Source: Pontiella desulfatans (GTDB lineage: Bacteria > Verrucomicrobiota > Kiritimatiellia > Kiritimatiellales > Pontiellaceae). From it: a DNA stretch of 64,000 nucleotides. Location of the stretch: NCBI RefSeq assembly GCF_900890425.1, contig NZ_CAAHFG010000001.1, positions 868,001 to 932,000 on the forward strand, in the 5' to 3' direction. The notes under the pieces were generated by a model. That model was not told the origin of the DNA. It searched no databases and saw only the letters and a list, made by a program, of their open reading frames with translations. A program made the position numbers and the translations under genes. Shown here piece by piece: positions 35,229 to 44,877 of the stretch (the first letter of the stretch is position 1; every line of letters starts with the position of its first letter).

Positions 35229-36722
35229 ATGACAAGTCAATCGGTAGATGCGGAAAGAATTAAGCGAAGTTTGCTGGTATTGTTCCTCATTGCGGTCTCG
35301 GTTTATCTTTCCTGGTTTGGTCTTTCAAAAAACCTGCCATGGATGGGATTGTTGATTCCTGCTTTGGGCGTTGTTACCGCCCTGATAAGCCGTCCTGCCG
35401 CCTTGTTTATTCTGATTCTTTTTATTCGTTCGGGCAACTTTATGGTTCCTGGGTTGCCCGGTACGCTTACACTTGCACGCCTTATGCTGCTTATGATGAT
35501 TGGCTGGGCAATGGTGGAAAGTGCACTTCGCCAAGAGAAGGCTAAAAACTCATATGTACCGGGGATGGATTTTTGGATGGGCGTTTTCCTGTTGGATATC
35601 TTTCTCATCATGGCGGTTCGGGGGGCCGGATTCCGCATGCTCGGAGGCTCAAGTTATGGAGGAGCGACCTATGTTGGATTGATTGCCGCAATACTGTTCT
35701 ATTATTCTGTGGTGCGAATCCGGTTGTCTGATCAACACGTTAAACTGGTTCTAATGGGAATCGTTATTGCATCGATTTTGCCCATGGCCGTCGAGATTCT
35801 GGTGTACCATTTTCCGGGGCAGTCTTGGTGGCTAACCTCTTATTTTGACGTGGCTCCTGAATATGCGTTGGGGCAAAAGGGTATGGAGGGTGGCGTCGAA
35901 CGCTGGGGAACATTTTCCAACTTCGCTTTCGCGCTGATTCCGATCATCTATGTGCTCTGTCGCAACGCGAAGCTTCGCTTTATATTGATTGTGCTGGCAG
36001 TCCTGTTGGTAGGCATGACGGGATTTCGCAACCGGGTTTTGAAGGTTGGGACTCTCATCTTCTTCGCCAGCATGTATTATTCAAAAAACCGGATGAAAAC
36101 ATTCATGGGATGGGTTCTGGTCGGCGTGGCAGGATTGGTCGTCCTGGTCATTGCGGCACCCTATCTGCCGCCAGCCATGCAGCGAGCGGTTTCGTTTCTT
36201 CCCTTCCTTGAGATCGATTTCGATGTCGCGCGAACCGCGACGGGCTCAGCCACTTGGCGCTTTGATATGTGGAAGGAATATTGTATTCCCAACGTACCAA
36301 AATATTTTTTTGTTGGTCGCGGGTTGTCTAGGGATATCACTAGTTTCGCTTGGTTGAGTAGTTCGTGGTATGGGACCTATGAATTCTATTACCATATGGG
36401 GCGTTACCATAGCGGGCCGTTTAGTTTGTTATTGGACTATGGTTTGTTAGGTACGGTTTCCTTTACGGTATTCTTTATCATGGTTGTCGTTGATGGGTGG
36501 AAGACGGTTAAGCAATATGCCATGCATCTGGATTCCTTCGCAGCGCGATACTATGTCTTTCTTACCTTGCTCATGACCTATAACCTCGTTGCTTTCTATT
36601 TGATTTTTGGAGACGTGGATTCACAACTATTGGATTTGCTTTTGATTGCAGCTCAAATGCGAATACTAAAGAAGAACTTTCTTGATGTCGATAGGGTTGA
36701 TGGCGAATCACTTGTTTCTTGA
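35229..36722 (+). CDS. O-antigen/exopolysaccharide polymerase (Wzy-like membrane protein)
   Basis: 497 residues, about 11-12 transmembrane segments, with a large loop at about 310-390 that includes the FVGRGLSRDITSF region and the motif HSGPFSLLLDYGLLG, comparable to the H-xx-G/ liGlPG part of the Wzy_C family. Polymerises lipid-linked repeat units at the periplasmic face. The only polymerase candidate in the window. Assigned by topology and motif, as Wzy proteins vary strongly. Confidence 0.8.
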   Translation: MTSQSVDAERIKRSLLVLFLIAVSVYLSWFGLSKNLPWMGLLIPALGVVTALISRPAALFILILFIRSGNFMVPGLPGTLTLARLMLLMMIGWAMVESALRQEKAKNSYVPGMDFWMGVFLLDIFLIMAVRGAGFRMLGGSSYGGATYVGLIAAILFYYSVVRIRLSDQHVKLVLMGIVIASILPMAVEILVYHFPGQSWWLTSYFDVAPEYALGQKGMEGGVERWGTFSNFAFALIPIIYVLCRNAKLRFILIVLAVLLVGMTGFRNRVLKVGTLIFFASMYYSKNRMKTFMGWVLVGVAGLVVLVIAAPYLPPAMQRAVSFLPFLEIDFDVARTATGSATWRFDMWKEYCIPNVPKYFFVGRGLSRDITSFAWLSSSWYGTYEFYYHMGRYHSGPFSLLLDYGLLGTVSFTVFFIMVVVDGWKTVKQYAMHLDSFAARYYVFLTLLMTYNLVAFYLIFGDVDSQLLDLLLIAAQMRILKKNFLDVDRVDGESLVS

Positions 36723-36957
36723 TCTATGTGATCTGGTTTTATTTTGATTCTTTTGATTGTCTTTTAAATATTTTCTTCTATTTGCAGGGTTGCGTGTTGG
36801 CTTCGCATATCATTACGGCGTCTGAGGAGCGGCGAATTTAGGGCCTTTTTATTATAATTATCTCAGATGCCGCTCGTCGGACTGATTATGATTGATGAGA
36901 AGTTCTCTGGCTTACTGTGTTTTGCGAGTGAAAATTGAGTAATGGATCAACGCTGTT
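36723..36957. other. AT-rich gap before the FrhB-like gene
   Basis: GC falls here and stays lower through about 42800, so 36723 may be the left edge of a transferred block. No gene, tRNA or clear repeat seen. Confidence 0.3.
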
Positions 36958-38340
36958 ATGAAAAAAGCTATGGGGTCGGGAATGCTAGCACAAATTGTTA
37001 AAGGGGGCTTTTGCATCGGCTGTGGGGCCTGTGCATCCGTTATTCCTTCCAAAATTTCGATGGAATTTGACGGGTATGGATTGTTTAAGCCTGTGTTGCC
37101 AGAACAGTTGGATGAGGAAGAATTACTCAATGTGTGTCCGTTCGCCGACGAAGGTTCCAATGAGGATCAACTCGCAGAATTGTTTTTCCCAAAAGGCAAG
37201 AAAGATGTCCATCTCGGTCATTATGAATCAATATATACAGGGCATGTAACGGAAGGGGATTACCGTAGCCGAGGTTCGTCGGGAGGAGTCGTATCATGGA
37301 TATTAGCCGAACTACTTAAACAGGGATTGGTTGATGGAGTCATTCATGTAAAAGCAGGTCCGTCGCCAACAGATCGCTTGTTTGAGTACACGATTTCCAC
37401 TTCTGTCGAAGAGGTGCTGGCGGGAGCGAAGTCAAAGTATTATCCAATTGAGATGTCACGGGTAATGGATGAAATTCGAACCCGAGAAGGACGTTTTGTT
37501 TTTGTGGGGATTCCTTGCTTTATTAAAGCCGCTCGGAATCTCGCGTGTCTCGATCCTGAGATAAATAAACGGATTCGCTATTATGTTGGTTTGGTATGCG
37601 GACATCTTAAGAGCAAGGCCTTTGCGGATTGTGTGGCTTGGCAGGCAGGCATTGAACCTGGAAAGTTGGAGTCGGTTGATTTCCGGGTTAAGCTACCTGC
37701 GGGGCGTGTTTCCGAGTATGGGATCAAGGTGTGCGGAGATGGAGTTGAAAAAACCGCTCCCGTCGCAAGCTATTACGGAACTGACTGGGGGCTGGGTTTC
37801 TTTAAATACTCGGCATGCGAGTATTGTGATGATGTATTTGCCGAAACAGCGGATGTTGCGGTGGGTGATGCATGGCTCGCAAAATACATGGATGATCCAC
37901 TAGGGAACAGTGTTGTTATTAGCCGTACGGGAGATCTTGATAACCTTATTCAAATTGCGCTTAAAGAAACCCGCTTAAATTTTGTCGAGTGTTCGGTTGA
38001 GGATGCTGTTGAGTCTCAGTCCGGTGGTTTGAGGCATAGGCGGGATGGGCTTTCTTTTCGACTGGCAATGAAGAGGGATGCTGGGGAATGGGCTCCATTA
38101 AAGCGAGTGCCCGTTAATTGCAATGCAGTCGGCAAGCATCGGCGGAAGATTTATGCGCTGCGTGAAGATCTTCGTGTTCGTAGCCACGAGTTGTGGAGAG
38201 ATGCGGTTGCTCAGGGCGATTTTAACTACTTTAGAAAGGGAATGCGAAATCTGCTGAATCGGTATAGCCGACTCTATGTTTCCTTCCCCCGTCGTTTGGC
38301 TCGCAAAATTAAGCTTTTGCTGCTTGGCGAAAAAGGCTGA
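36958..38340 (+). CDS. F420-hydrogenase beta-subunit-like (FrhB) protein of polysaccharide loci
   Basis: 460 residues. The N-terminal CIGCGACASV cluster and a later cysteine pair (ACEYCDD) bind iron-sulfur; SRGSSGGVVSWILAELLKQG and VGIPCFIKAARNL are FrhB/FdhB-N and -C signatures. In bacterial surface polysaccharide clusters such proteins accompany a pyruvyl-transferase-type partner, as at 39799, and are presumed redox enzymes acting on a sugar. Base composition is lower in GC than the early part of the locus. Start ATG at 36958. Confidence 0.85.
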   Translation: MKKAMGSGMLAQIVKGGFCIGCGACASVIPSKISMEFDGYGLFKPVLPEQLDEEELLNVCPFADEGSNEDQLAELFFPKGKKDVHLGHYESIYTGHVTEGDYRSRGSSGGVVSWILAELLKQGLVDGVIHVKAGPSPTDRLFEYTISTSVEEVLAGAKSKYYPIEMSRVMDEIRTREGRFVFVGIPCFIKAARNLACLDPEINKRIRYYVGLVCGHLKSKAFADCVAWQAGIEPGKLESVDFRVKLPAGRVSEYGIKVCGDGVEKTAPVASYYGTDWGLGFFKYSACEYCDDVFAETADVAVGDAWLAKYMDDPLGNSVVISRTGDLDNLIQIALKETRLNFVECSVEDAVESQSGGLRHRRDGLSFRLAMKRDAGEWAPLKRVPVNCNAVGKHRRKIYALREDLRVRSHELWRDAVAQGDFNYFRKGMRNLLNRYSRLYVSFPRRLARKIKLLLLGEKG

Positions 38341-38366
38341 GGCCTGCGCGGAGACGGATCGGCATT

Positions 38367-39707
38367 ATGAAGATACTTGATAAGCTCCTCCTTCGGACTA
38401 ATTTGTCGGGTAATCGGCGCAAAGTTGTCAAAAATGTCTACTGGGCCGTTGTCGGGAAGCTGGTTAACATTGCCAGCGGACTGCTAGTCGGCGTGTTGGT
38501 GGCACGGAATCTCGGGCCTGAAAATTTCGGGCTGATGAACTATGTCATCAGTTATGTGACCCTCTTCTCGGTATTGGCCGCTTTTGGGCTAGACAATATT
38601 GAGGTTCGGGAGCTGTCCAGAACCGGGGCTGACCGGAATACGCTGATGGGTACTGCGTTTGTTCTGCGTATTGGATTTGCTCTGGTGGCGCTTCTGCTGA
38701 TATTGGGGACGTTGCTGTCGTTTGAATCAGATCACTTTACGTTCGTGATGGTGATGGTCTATTCGCTCTCATTGGTGTTTAGTTCGCTCAATGTTATTCG
38801 CAACTATTTTACCTCAATTATTCTTAACGAATATGTGGTGAAGACAGAAATATCGCGCACGGTTTTGGGTGCGTTGATCAAAATAGTGTTGCTGATAAAT
38901 AATTGTTCGGTGGGCTGGTTTATCGTTGCAAGTATGTTTGACTTTTTCCTGGTCGGAGCGGGGTATTTGTTTTCCTATCGGCGGAAAGTCGGTACGATTC
39001 TGGAATGGAATGTTGACTGGGGTGTGGCAAAAATGCTGATCCGAGCCTCGTTCCCGCTCTTACTTTCCGGAGCCGCCGTAATTATCTACCAGCGGATCAA
39101 TGCAGTGATGATTCGGAATATGATCGATAATGCATCGGTTGGACAGTTTTCAGCAGCGGCAAAAATATCGGAAATCGCGATTTTTATTCCCATGGTTATA
39201 GCCCAGTCCATAACGCCGCTTCTGGTTAAGGCCCACGAGGCGGATCCTCAAAAGTATTTGGAAAAAAAACAGTATTTTGTCGATATTATGGTTTGGAGCT
39301 CCATTGCTATTTCGGTTGCGATGGCCCTGCTAGCGGCCCCGGGGATTCGAATCCTGTTTGGCGAAAAATATTTGGAGGCTATTCCGGTATTGCAGATTAT
39401 GTCCTGGAAAGCCCTTGCAACGGCTCTCTTTGGCGCATCGGGACAGTTGATTGTTATTGAAAATCTACACAAGTATGTCGTGTTGCGTAATCTGGCGGGG
39501 TGTGTTTTTAGTGTGGTGCTCAATTATTATCTCATCCCGGTTTGGGGGATTGCCGGATCGGCCATCGCGACGATCGTAGCCATGATTTTTGCTGGTTATT
39601 TTTCACATTTGATTATTCGGCCCTATCGCTATCTTTTTACGGTTCAAACCAAGGCGTTGGCGTTGGGGTGGCGACAATTGGTTGGTTTGAAACACTTGTG
39701 GAGATAG
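38367..39707 (+). CDS. Polysaccharide flippase (Wzx-like), second copy
   Basis: 446 residues, 12-14 hydrophobic helices. VYWAVVGKLVNIASGLLVGV, LVARNLGPENFGLMNYVISY, and PGIRILFGEKYLEAIPVLQI. Related to but clearly diverged from the flippase at 31701. It lies with the FrhB/pyruvyl-transferase genes, suggesting that this sub-cluster exports its own unit. Confidence 0.87.
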   Translation: MKILDKLLLRTNLSGNRRKVVKNVYWAVVGKLVNIASGLLVGVLVARNLGPENFGLMNYVISYVTLFSVLAAFGLDNIEVRELSRTGADRNTLMGTAFVLRIGFALVALLLILGTLLSFESDHFTFVMVMVYSLSLVFSSLNVIRNYFTSIILNEYVVKTEISRTVLGALIKIVLLINNCSVGWFIVASMFDFFLVGAGYLFSYRRKVGTILEWNVDWGVAKMLIRASFPLLLSGAAVIIYQRINAVMIRNMIDNASVGQFSAAAKISEIAIFIPMVIAQSITPLLVKAHEADPQKYLEKKQYFVDIMVWSSIAISVAMALLAAPGIRILFGEKYLEAIPVLQIMSWKALATALFGASGQLIVIENLHKYVVLRNLAGCVFSVVLNYYLIPVWGIAGSAIATIVAMIFAGYFSHLIIRPYRYLFTVQTKALALGWRQLVGLKHLWR

Positions 39708-39798
39708 ATTGAGGCGTTGCTGTTGTAGCAGTGTCGGCATCACTTTTTGTTGTATGGAGCAAGCGAGTTATTGTCGTTTATAGTGGGGAATATGGATC

Positions 39799-40902
39799 AT
39801 GCGTGTTGGGATTTTAACTTATCAATATGCCTATAATTTTGGGGCAGTGCTTCAATGCATTGCGCTGCAGGAAGCAATAAAGGGACTGGGAGCCGAAGTC
39901 GAGGTTATACATTTTTATCCGCAGGGCATGGAACCGCCGCCTTTTTGGAAAGGATGGGGATTAAGAGACGGATCATTTGCTGGTACCGCACAAAGACGAG
40001 TGCTTCAGTTTTTAAAGGGGCCTGCTATGATGCGTAAGTTTGATGACTTTCGGGGCGATTTCATGCAGTTAACTTCTCGCTGTTATGGAGCGTCCGATGT
40101 CGCCGACATGGTTGAATGCTATGATGCGATTGTCGCGGGGAGTGACCAGATTTGGCATCTGAATCGTGATGCTGTGTATTTTATGGAATGGGGACGCAAA
40201 TTTGATGGGAAGCGGATAAGTTATGCCACTTGTTGTGGTAGTGATCTGCAATCAGAGGAAAGGTTGGATATCGTTGCTCCGTGGATTAGGCAAGTTGATT
40301 GTTTGTCGGTTCGCAACGAATTTTCCCGGAAGTGGATTGAGCGAGCATCTGGACGAGCAGTTGATGTTGTGGCAGACCCAGTATTGTTGAGTGATTTGGA
40401 TTTTGTCCGGAGACAGGTCTTGGAGGTACCTAAAGATTACATTTTTATGTATAGCTTAGGAGATGAAATTATAGGTGGCCATGAAAAAGTCATTAAGCAA
40501 CTGCGAACACGTTTTGGCGATATACCAGTACTTGCCGTGGTTCCTTCTGCTACACATCCTAGAAAATGCCCCTGGGCGGATATAGTGATCTGGGATGCTG
40601 ATCCGGGAGAGTGGCTTGATTTACTAGTTAATTCTAAATATGTCTATACAGACTCATTTCATGCGGCCGTCCTGGCGTTGAAGTATGAGAAGCCCTTGTT
40701 GGCATATTACACCGATCCAGTAAGGGCTCCTCGCCTTATTGATTTGGCAAACCGCTATGCAATCGACGTAGCGGTAGTCGGTAGCTTTAGAGAGGCTGTA
40801 GACAAAGAGTTCTCAATTCATCTTGATTATCGTAGAACCAAAGAAATGATGAAGATGCATGAATGCCAGTCGATGGAATACTTAGTATGTTCATTGAAGT
40901 AA
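39799..40902 (+). CDS. Polysaccharide pyruvyl transferase family protein
   Basis: 367 residues. RVGILTYQYAYNFGAVLQCI, YDAIVAGSDQIWHLN, YFMEWG-KRISYATC and VYTDSFHAAVLALKYEKPLL are the CsaB-like PS_pyruv_trans pattern. Family members add ketal-linked pyruvate from PEP to sugars, though those paired with FrhB proteins may do something else. Low GC. Confidence 0.86.
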   Translation: MRVGILTYQYAYNFGAVLQCIALQEAIKGLGAEVEVIHFYPQGMEPPPFWKGWGLRDGSFAGTAQRRVLQFLKGPAMMRKFDDFRGDFMQLTSRCYGASDVADMVECYDAIVAGSDQIWHLNRDAVYFMEWGRKFDGKRISYATCCGSDLQSEERLDIVAPWIRQVDCLSVRNEFSRKWIERASGRAVDVVADPVLLSDLDFVRRQVLEVPKDYIFMYSLGDEIIGGHEKVIKQLRTRFGDIPVLAVVPSATHPRKCPWADIVIWDADPGEWLDLLVNSKYVYTDSFHAAVLALKYEKPLLAYYTDPVRAPRLIDLANRYAIDVAVVGSFREAVDKEFSIHLDYRRTKEMMKMHECQSMEYLVCSLK

Positions 40903-40929
40903 TACGCAATACAAATATTGGAGCATATG

Positions 40930-42102
40930 ATGAAAGTTGGTGTCGCTGGCCCCGTTGCAATAGACCCTCTTGTTGGTTTCTTTAGAGGTCAAGTATTGCC
41001 TAACGTATATTCATTTCCTCTTCTTTCTAATTATGTTTTGAAATTAATAGAGCTAGGGCATGCAGTAACAGTGTTTTGCGGAAGTGATGAAATCGAATCG
41101 ACGCAATGGATTCAAGGTGATGGAATTCTCTTGTGCATAACTCCAAGGCGTCATAAACGGATGGCCTTGGATTTTTACCGGACTGAGCGGCGTTTCATTG
41201 CTGAGGCCATGAGAGAGTCGGACTGCGACTTGATCCATGCGCATTGGACATATGAGTTTGCCGCAGCAGCCATGCAGTCTCAAAAGCCTACTTTGATTAC
41301 TGCACATGATGCACCTTTGAACATTCTTCCATATTATCTAGGAGATCGGGGTTCTTTGCATTGGATTATGCGTATTATGTTAGGCATAAAAGTGATGCAT
41401 TGCGCCAACTATCTTACCGCCGTATCTCCATATGTTGCACAACACATTGAGCGGTTTTTTAGGCCAAGAAAAAAGATCATGGTTGTTCCCAACGGAGTAG
41501 ACCCATCTATAGCAAGGTGTGCGAGGAAGGAAGATATGGCGCCGCCGGTAATTTGTAGTGTGATGACCGGTTGGGGTAAACTTAAGAATGCTCAGCCTGC
41601 CTTGAAGGCATTCGCACTTGTTCGGCAACAATTTCCAACAGCAAAATATCGTATTTTCGGCACCGGATATGAGGTTGGAGGTGCTGCTTGTACTTGGGCG
41701 ACTACTCAAGGCCTCTCCGAAGGGGTTGAATTCTGCGGAAAGGTTCTTTTTGCTGCATTGATGGAGGAAATTGCTGGGAGTTCTGTTTTTTTGCATCCGG
41801 CACTCGAGGAGTCCTTTGGAATGAGTATAGCCGAGGCCATGGCGTTAGGCGTGCCTGTCGTTGCTGGAGAGCGATGCGGTGCAGTCCCTTATGTCCTGAA
41901 TGATGGGCAGGCGGGTTTACTTGTTGATGTTCAGTCACCCGACGCGATTGCCCGGGCTCTATTGCAACTTTTGAACGATGGCGCGAAACGTGGGGAGTTG
42001 TCAAAGGCCGGGCGAGAGTTTGTCTTGAGCAACTTTACCCTTGATAAAATGGCGGAAGGTTATCTCGAGGCTTACCAGAAAATTTTGGATGACCAATGGT
42101 AA
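40930..42102 (+). CDS. GT4-family glycosyltransferase
   Basis: 390 residues from the second of two adjacent ATGs, which has GGAG at the better distance (40920-40923). DLIHAHWTYEFAAAAM, VVPNGVDPSIARC, ALEESFGMSIAEAMALGVPV with EX7E, and AGERCGAVPYVLNDG. Retaining GT-B enzyme; sugar unknown. Among the lowest-GC genes in the locus. Confidence 0.86.
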   Translation: MKVGVAGPVAIDPLVGFFRGQVLPNVYSFPLLSNYVLKLIELGHAVTVFCGSDEIESTQWIQGDGILLCITPRRHKRMALDFYRTERRFIAEAMRESDCDLIHAHWTYEFAAAAMQSQKPTLITAHDAPLNILPYYLGDRGSLHWIMRIMLGIKVMHCANYLTAVSPYVAQHIERFFRPRKKIMVVPNGVDPSIARCARKEDMAPPVICSVMTGWGKLKNAQPALKAFALVRQQFPTAKYRIFGTGYEVGGAACTWATTQGLSEGVEFCGKVLFAALMEEIAGSSVFLHPALEESFGMSIAEAMALGVPVVAGERCGAVPYVLNDGQAGLLVDVQSPDAIARALLQLLNDGAKRGELSKAGREFVLSNFTLDKMAEGYLEAYQKILDDQW

Positions 42103-42136
42103 CATCCCTGATTGAGGATTTGGGTCTCGATATCTA

Positions 42137-42817
42137 TTGAAGGTAATATGGCGGGAGAGTGAGGGAAAATTGAGCGGCTTTAATAGGAAATATGATTTTC
42201 CGATTCATTTTGTGGTGGCCTGGGATCGGCTGATGTCGCAGTTGTTCTGCCTTGCTGGAACCTTGTGGGCCAAGATCATGCTGAGAGTGCATCATGGAAG
42301 CTATGGACGAAATCTACAGGTCGATGGATTCGTTTGGGTTCGTTGTCGGAGACGAGGTCAGATAGTTTTGGGGGATAACTGCAAGATCAATTCGCGATTT
42401 GGGGCAAACCTCGTAGGGAGAATGAATCCTGTCGTTCTTCAATGCACGGAGAATGGGAGGATAACGATTGGAAATAATAGCGGGGTTTCGTTTGCCATAC
42501 TTTCTTCTCGGTCTTCGATTGATATCGGGCAACACGTAAATATAGGAGGCAATGTTCGCATCTTCGATCATGATTATCATTCACTTAATTACATGGATCG
42601 TCGGGACGGGGCATTGGATGTGAACGGCACCAAATCTTCCCCAATCAAAATAGGGAATGACGTGTTTGTTGGGACGAACAGCATCATTCTGAAGGGGGCT
42701 ACGATTGGGGATCGTTCGATTATTGCGGCGGGATCAATCGTATCCGGATCTATCCCGCCCGATGAAATATGGGGAGGTAATCCTGCGCGTCTGATTCGGA
42801 AGATAAACGTTGGGTGA
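42137..42817 (+). CDS. Left-handed beta-helix acyltransferase
   Basis: 226 residues if the TTG at 42137 is used; a TTG at 42170 after GAGGGAAAA is the likelier start. Hexapeptide turns (ITIGNNSGVSFAIL, IDIGQHVNIGGNVRI, IKIGNDVFVGTNSIIL, ATIGDRSIIAAGSIV) and the ending EIWGGNPARLIRKI define the LbH family. HDYHSLN supplies the catalytic His. Probably O-acetylates a sugar. Confidence 0.82.
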   Translation: MKVIWRESEGKLSGFNRKYDFPIHFVVAWDRLMSQLFCLAGTLWAKIMLRVHHGSYGRNLQVDGFVWVRCRRRGQIVLGDNCKINSRFGANLVGRMNPVVLQCTENGRITIGNNSGVSFAILSSRSSIDIGQHVNIGGNVRIFDHDYHSLNYMDRRDGALDVNGTKSSPIKIGNDVFVGTNSIILKGATIGDRSIIAAGSIVSGSIPPDEIWGGNPARLIRKINVG

Positions 42818-42886
42818 TTTCCGACTCGATAAAAAAAATGGTTATCAATTTGTTTATGACGATTAGGGCAATGTGTATGGGGTGCG

Positions 42887-43723
42887 ATGAGATGTATGGG
42901 AGCTGACTTGAAGATTGCAGTACTGATGACTTGCCATAACCGCAAGGAAACGACGTTGCGGTGCCTGGAATTGCTTTATGCCCAATTGTTGCCTGAAGAA
43001 GTCTCTTTCAACGTATATCTGGTTGATGATGGCTGTACGGATGGAACCGGCGAGGCGGTTAAAAAGGCTTATCCCGATATTACTGTACTCCAGGGCGATG
43101 GTTCCCTGTTTTGGTGCAACGGAATGCGATTGGCGTGGGATGTGGCCGCAAAGGAAGATCCTGATTTTTACTTGTGGTTGAACGATGATTCCATGCTGGA
43201 GCCCCACGCCGTATCCATCCTGCTTGAAACCGCTTCAAGTGCAGATGATGCCGGCATTGTGGTGGGATCTTGCTGCGATGCATCGACGGGTGGTTTTACC
43301 TATGGAGGGCAGAGGCGGTCGGGAGCGCATCCCTCGAAGCTGGTGCCTGTTGAACCGGGGGAAGAACCCGTGGTCTGCGATACCTTCCAGGGTAATATCG
43401 TGCTGGTTTCCAGGGGAACTTATCAAAAGGCCGGGAACCTGCAGTCGTTTAAGCATGCCATTGGGGATACGGATTATGGATATCGGGCGCAAAAAGCGGG
43501 ATGCGCAATTTATGTGGCACCTGGATTTGTGGCAACCTGTAGTAAGAATGCGCATAGCATGGAGCGCATGCCGTTGGATAAGCGCTGGAAAACCATGATG
43601 ACGCGACTTCCCCCGGGGGATTATTATCGTTTCCTCCGGCAGCATGCGGGGATCAGATGGGTCTTCTATTGGCCAAGACCCTACATCCGGATTCTCTTTT
43701 CTACACGGATGGAAAACCAGTGA
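42887..43723 (+). CDS. GT2-family glycosyltransferase (rhamnosyltransferase-like)
   Basis: 278 residues, with an alternative ATG nine bases on. IAVLMTCHNRKETTLRCLEL, VYLVDDGCTDGTGEAV, GSLFWCNGMRLAW and FYLWLNDDSML, where the NDDS replaces the usual DxD, as in the GT2 subgroup with rhamnosyl transferases. GNIVLVSRGTYQKAGNL and DTDYGYRAQKAG follow. The next gene starts 5 bp after its stop. Confidence 0.86.
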   Translation: MRCMGADLKIAVLMTCHNRKETTLRCLELLYAQLLPEEVSFNVYLVDDGCTDGTGEAVKKAYPDITVLQGDGSLFWCNGMRLAWDVAAKEDPDFYLWLNDDSMLEPHAVSILLETASSADDAGIVVGSCCDASTGGFTYGGQRRSGAHPSKLVPVEPGEEPVVCDTFQGNIVLVSRGTYQKAGNLQSFKHAIGDTDYGYRAQKAGCAIYVAPGFVATCSKNAHSMERMPLDKRWKTMMTRLPPGDYYRFLRQHAGIRWVFYWPRPYIRILFSTRMENQ

Positions 43724-43728
43724 GCACT

Positions 43729-44877
43729 ATGAAAAAAGTTGTAATGATTCAGCGGGTGGCGTGCGACTACCGCCTTGCTTTTTTCCAGCAGCTGCATGCC
43801 GGGTTGCAGGAGAAGGGCATTGCCTTCGAGCTGGTGGCCGGTTTGCCGTGGGAAGGGGAAGGTTTCGTTGATGTTCTCGATCAGTTGCCGTTCGGGACGC
43901 GACTACGGAACATCAGGCTATTCAAGAACGTATATTGGGAAGAGGGCGCGCTTGCTGCGTGCAAGAATGCGGATCTGGTCATATTCGAGCAGGCCAACGC
44001 GGCGTTGCATCTATATCCCTTGCTGTTGGGGATTCACCACCGGGGGCAAAAGATTGCATTTTATGGACATGGGGCGCATCTCAACAAAAGCAAGCCACAC
44101 CCTATGAGGGATGCTTGGCGCAGGTTCTGGAGCACCCGGGTTGATTGGTGGTTCGCCTATACGCAGCTTTCAGCGGATATTGTGTTGAATGACGGTTTCC
44201 CTATGGAAAAAATGACCGTGGTGAACAATGCCATCGATACCGATGAGCTGCGCGTTGCACGGAATGCGCTCTCCGATGGGGATTTGGATGCAACCTATCA
44301 AAAGCTGTTTGGGCTCCCAAAAGGAAAAGAAATTACCGGCATCTTTTGTGCCCGGTTGACCGAGCTGAAATGGATTCCTTTTTTGTTGGAGGCTTTGTTG
44401 CTGATTAAGGCAAGGGTGCCCGGATTTACCATGATCATTATCGGTGATGGCCCCTACGCGGATGAGGTGAAAAACTTTTGCACGGAACATCCCTGGTGCC
44501 ATTGGGCGGGGGCGGTGCATGGCACCAAGCGGGTGGAGCTTCTTGCCCTGGGAGACGTTTGGCTGAATCCGGGAATGACGGGATTGTCCATCCTGGATGC
44601 CTTTGCCATGGGTATGCCCTTCTTTACAGTCGACAGCGGTATCCATTCCCCTGAGATCGCTTATCTTCAGGATGGCCGCAACGGAGGGCTGTGCGGGAAT
44701 GACCCGAAGGAGTTTGCTGCTTCGGTGGTGGAGGTTTGTCTGGATGCCGGACATTTGAGCGCCATGAAGCAGGCCGCAACCAAGGACGGCGAAAAATATA
44801 CAACGGCAAGCATGGCAAAAAACTTTGCCGGTGGCATTGCTGTGGCATTGGGGATCGGAGAGAAGGCGACCTCATGA
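43729..44877 (+). CDS. GT4-family glycosyltransferase
   Basis: 382 residues from the ATG at 43729. IQRVACDYRLAFFQQLHAGL is the start typical of transferases that read like WsaF/PelF-type; GIFCARLTELKWIPFLLEAL, MIIIGDGPYADEV and NPGMTGLSILDAFAMGMPFF complete the donor domain. Overlaps the next gene by 4 bp (ATGA). Confidence 0.86.
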   Translation: MKKVVMIQRVACDYRLAFFQQLHAGLQEKGIAFELVAGLPWEGEGFVDVLDQLPFGTRLRNIRLFKNVYWEEGALAACKNADLVIFEQANAALHLYPLLLGIHHRGQKIAFYGHGAHLNKSKPHPMRDAWRRFWSTRVDWWFAYTQLSADIVLNDGFPMEKMTVVNNAIDTDELRVARNALSDGDLDATYQKLFGLPKGKEITGIFCARLTELKWIPFLLEALLLIKARVPGFTMIIIGDGPYADEVKNFCTEHPWCHWAGAVHGTKRVELLALGDVWLNPGMTGLSILDAFAMGMPFFTVDSGIHSPEIAYLQDGRNGGLCGNDPKEFAASVVEVCLDAGHLSAMKQAATKDGEKYTTASMAKNFAGGIAVALGIGEKATS

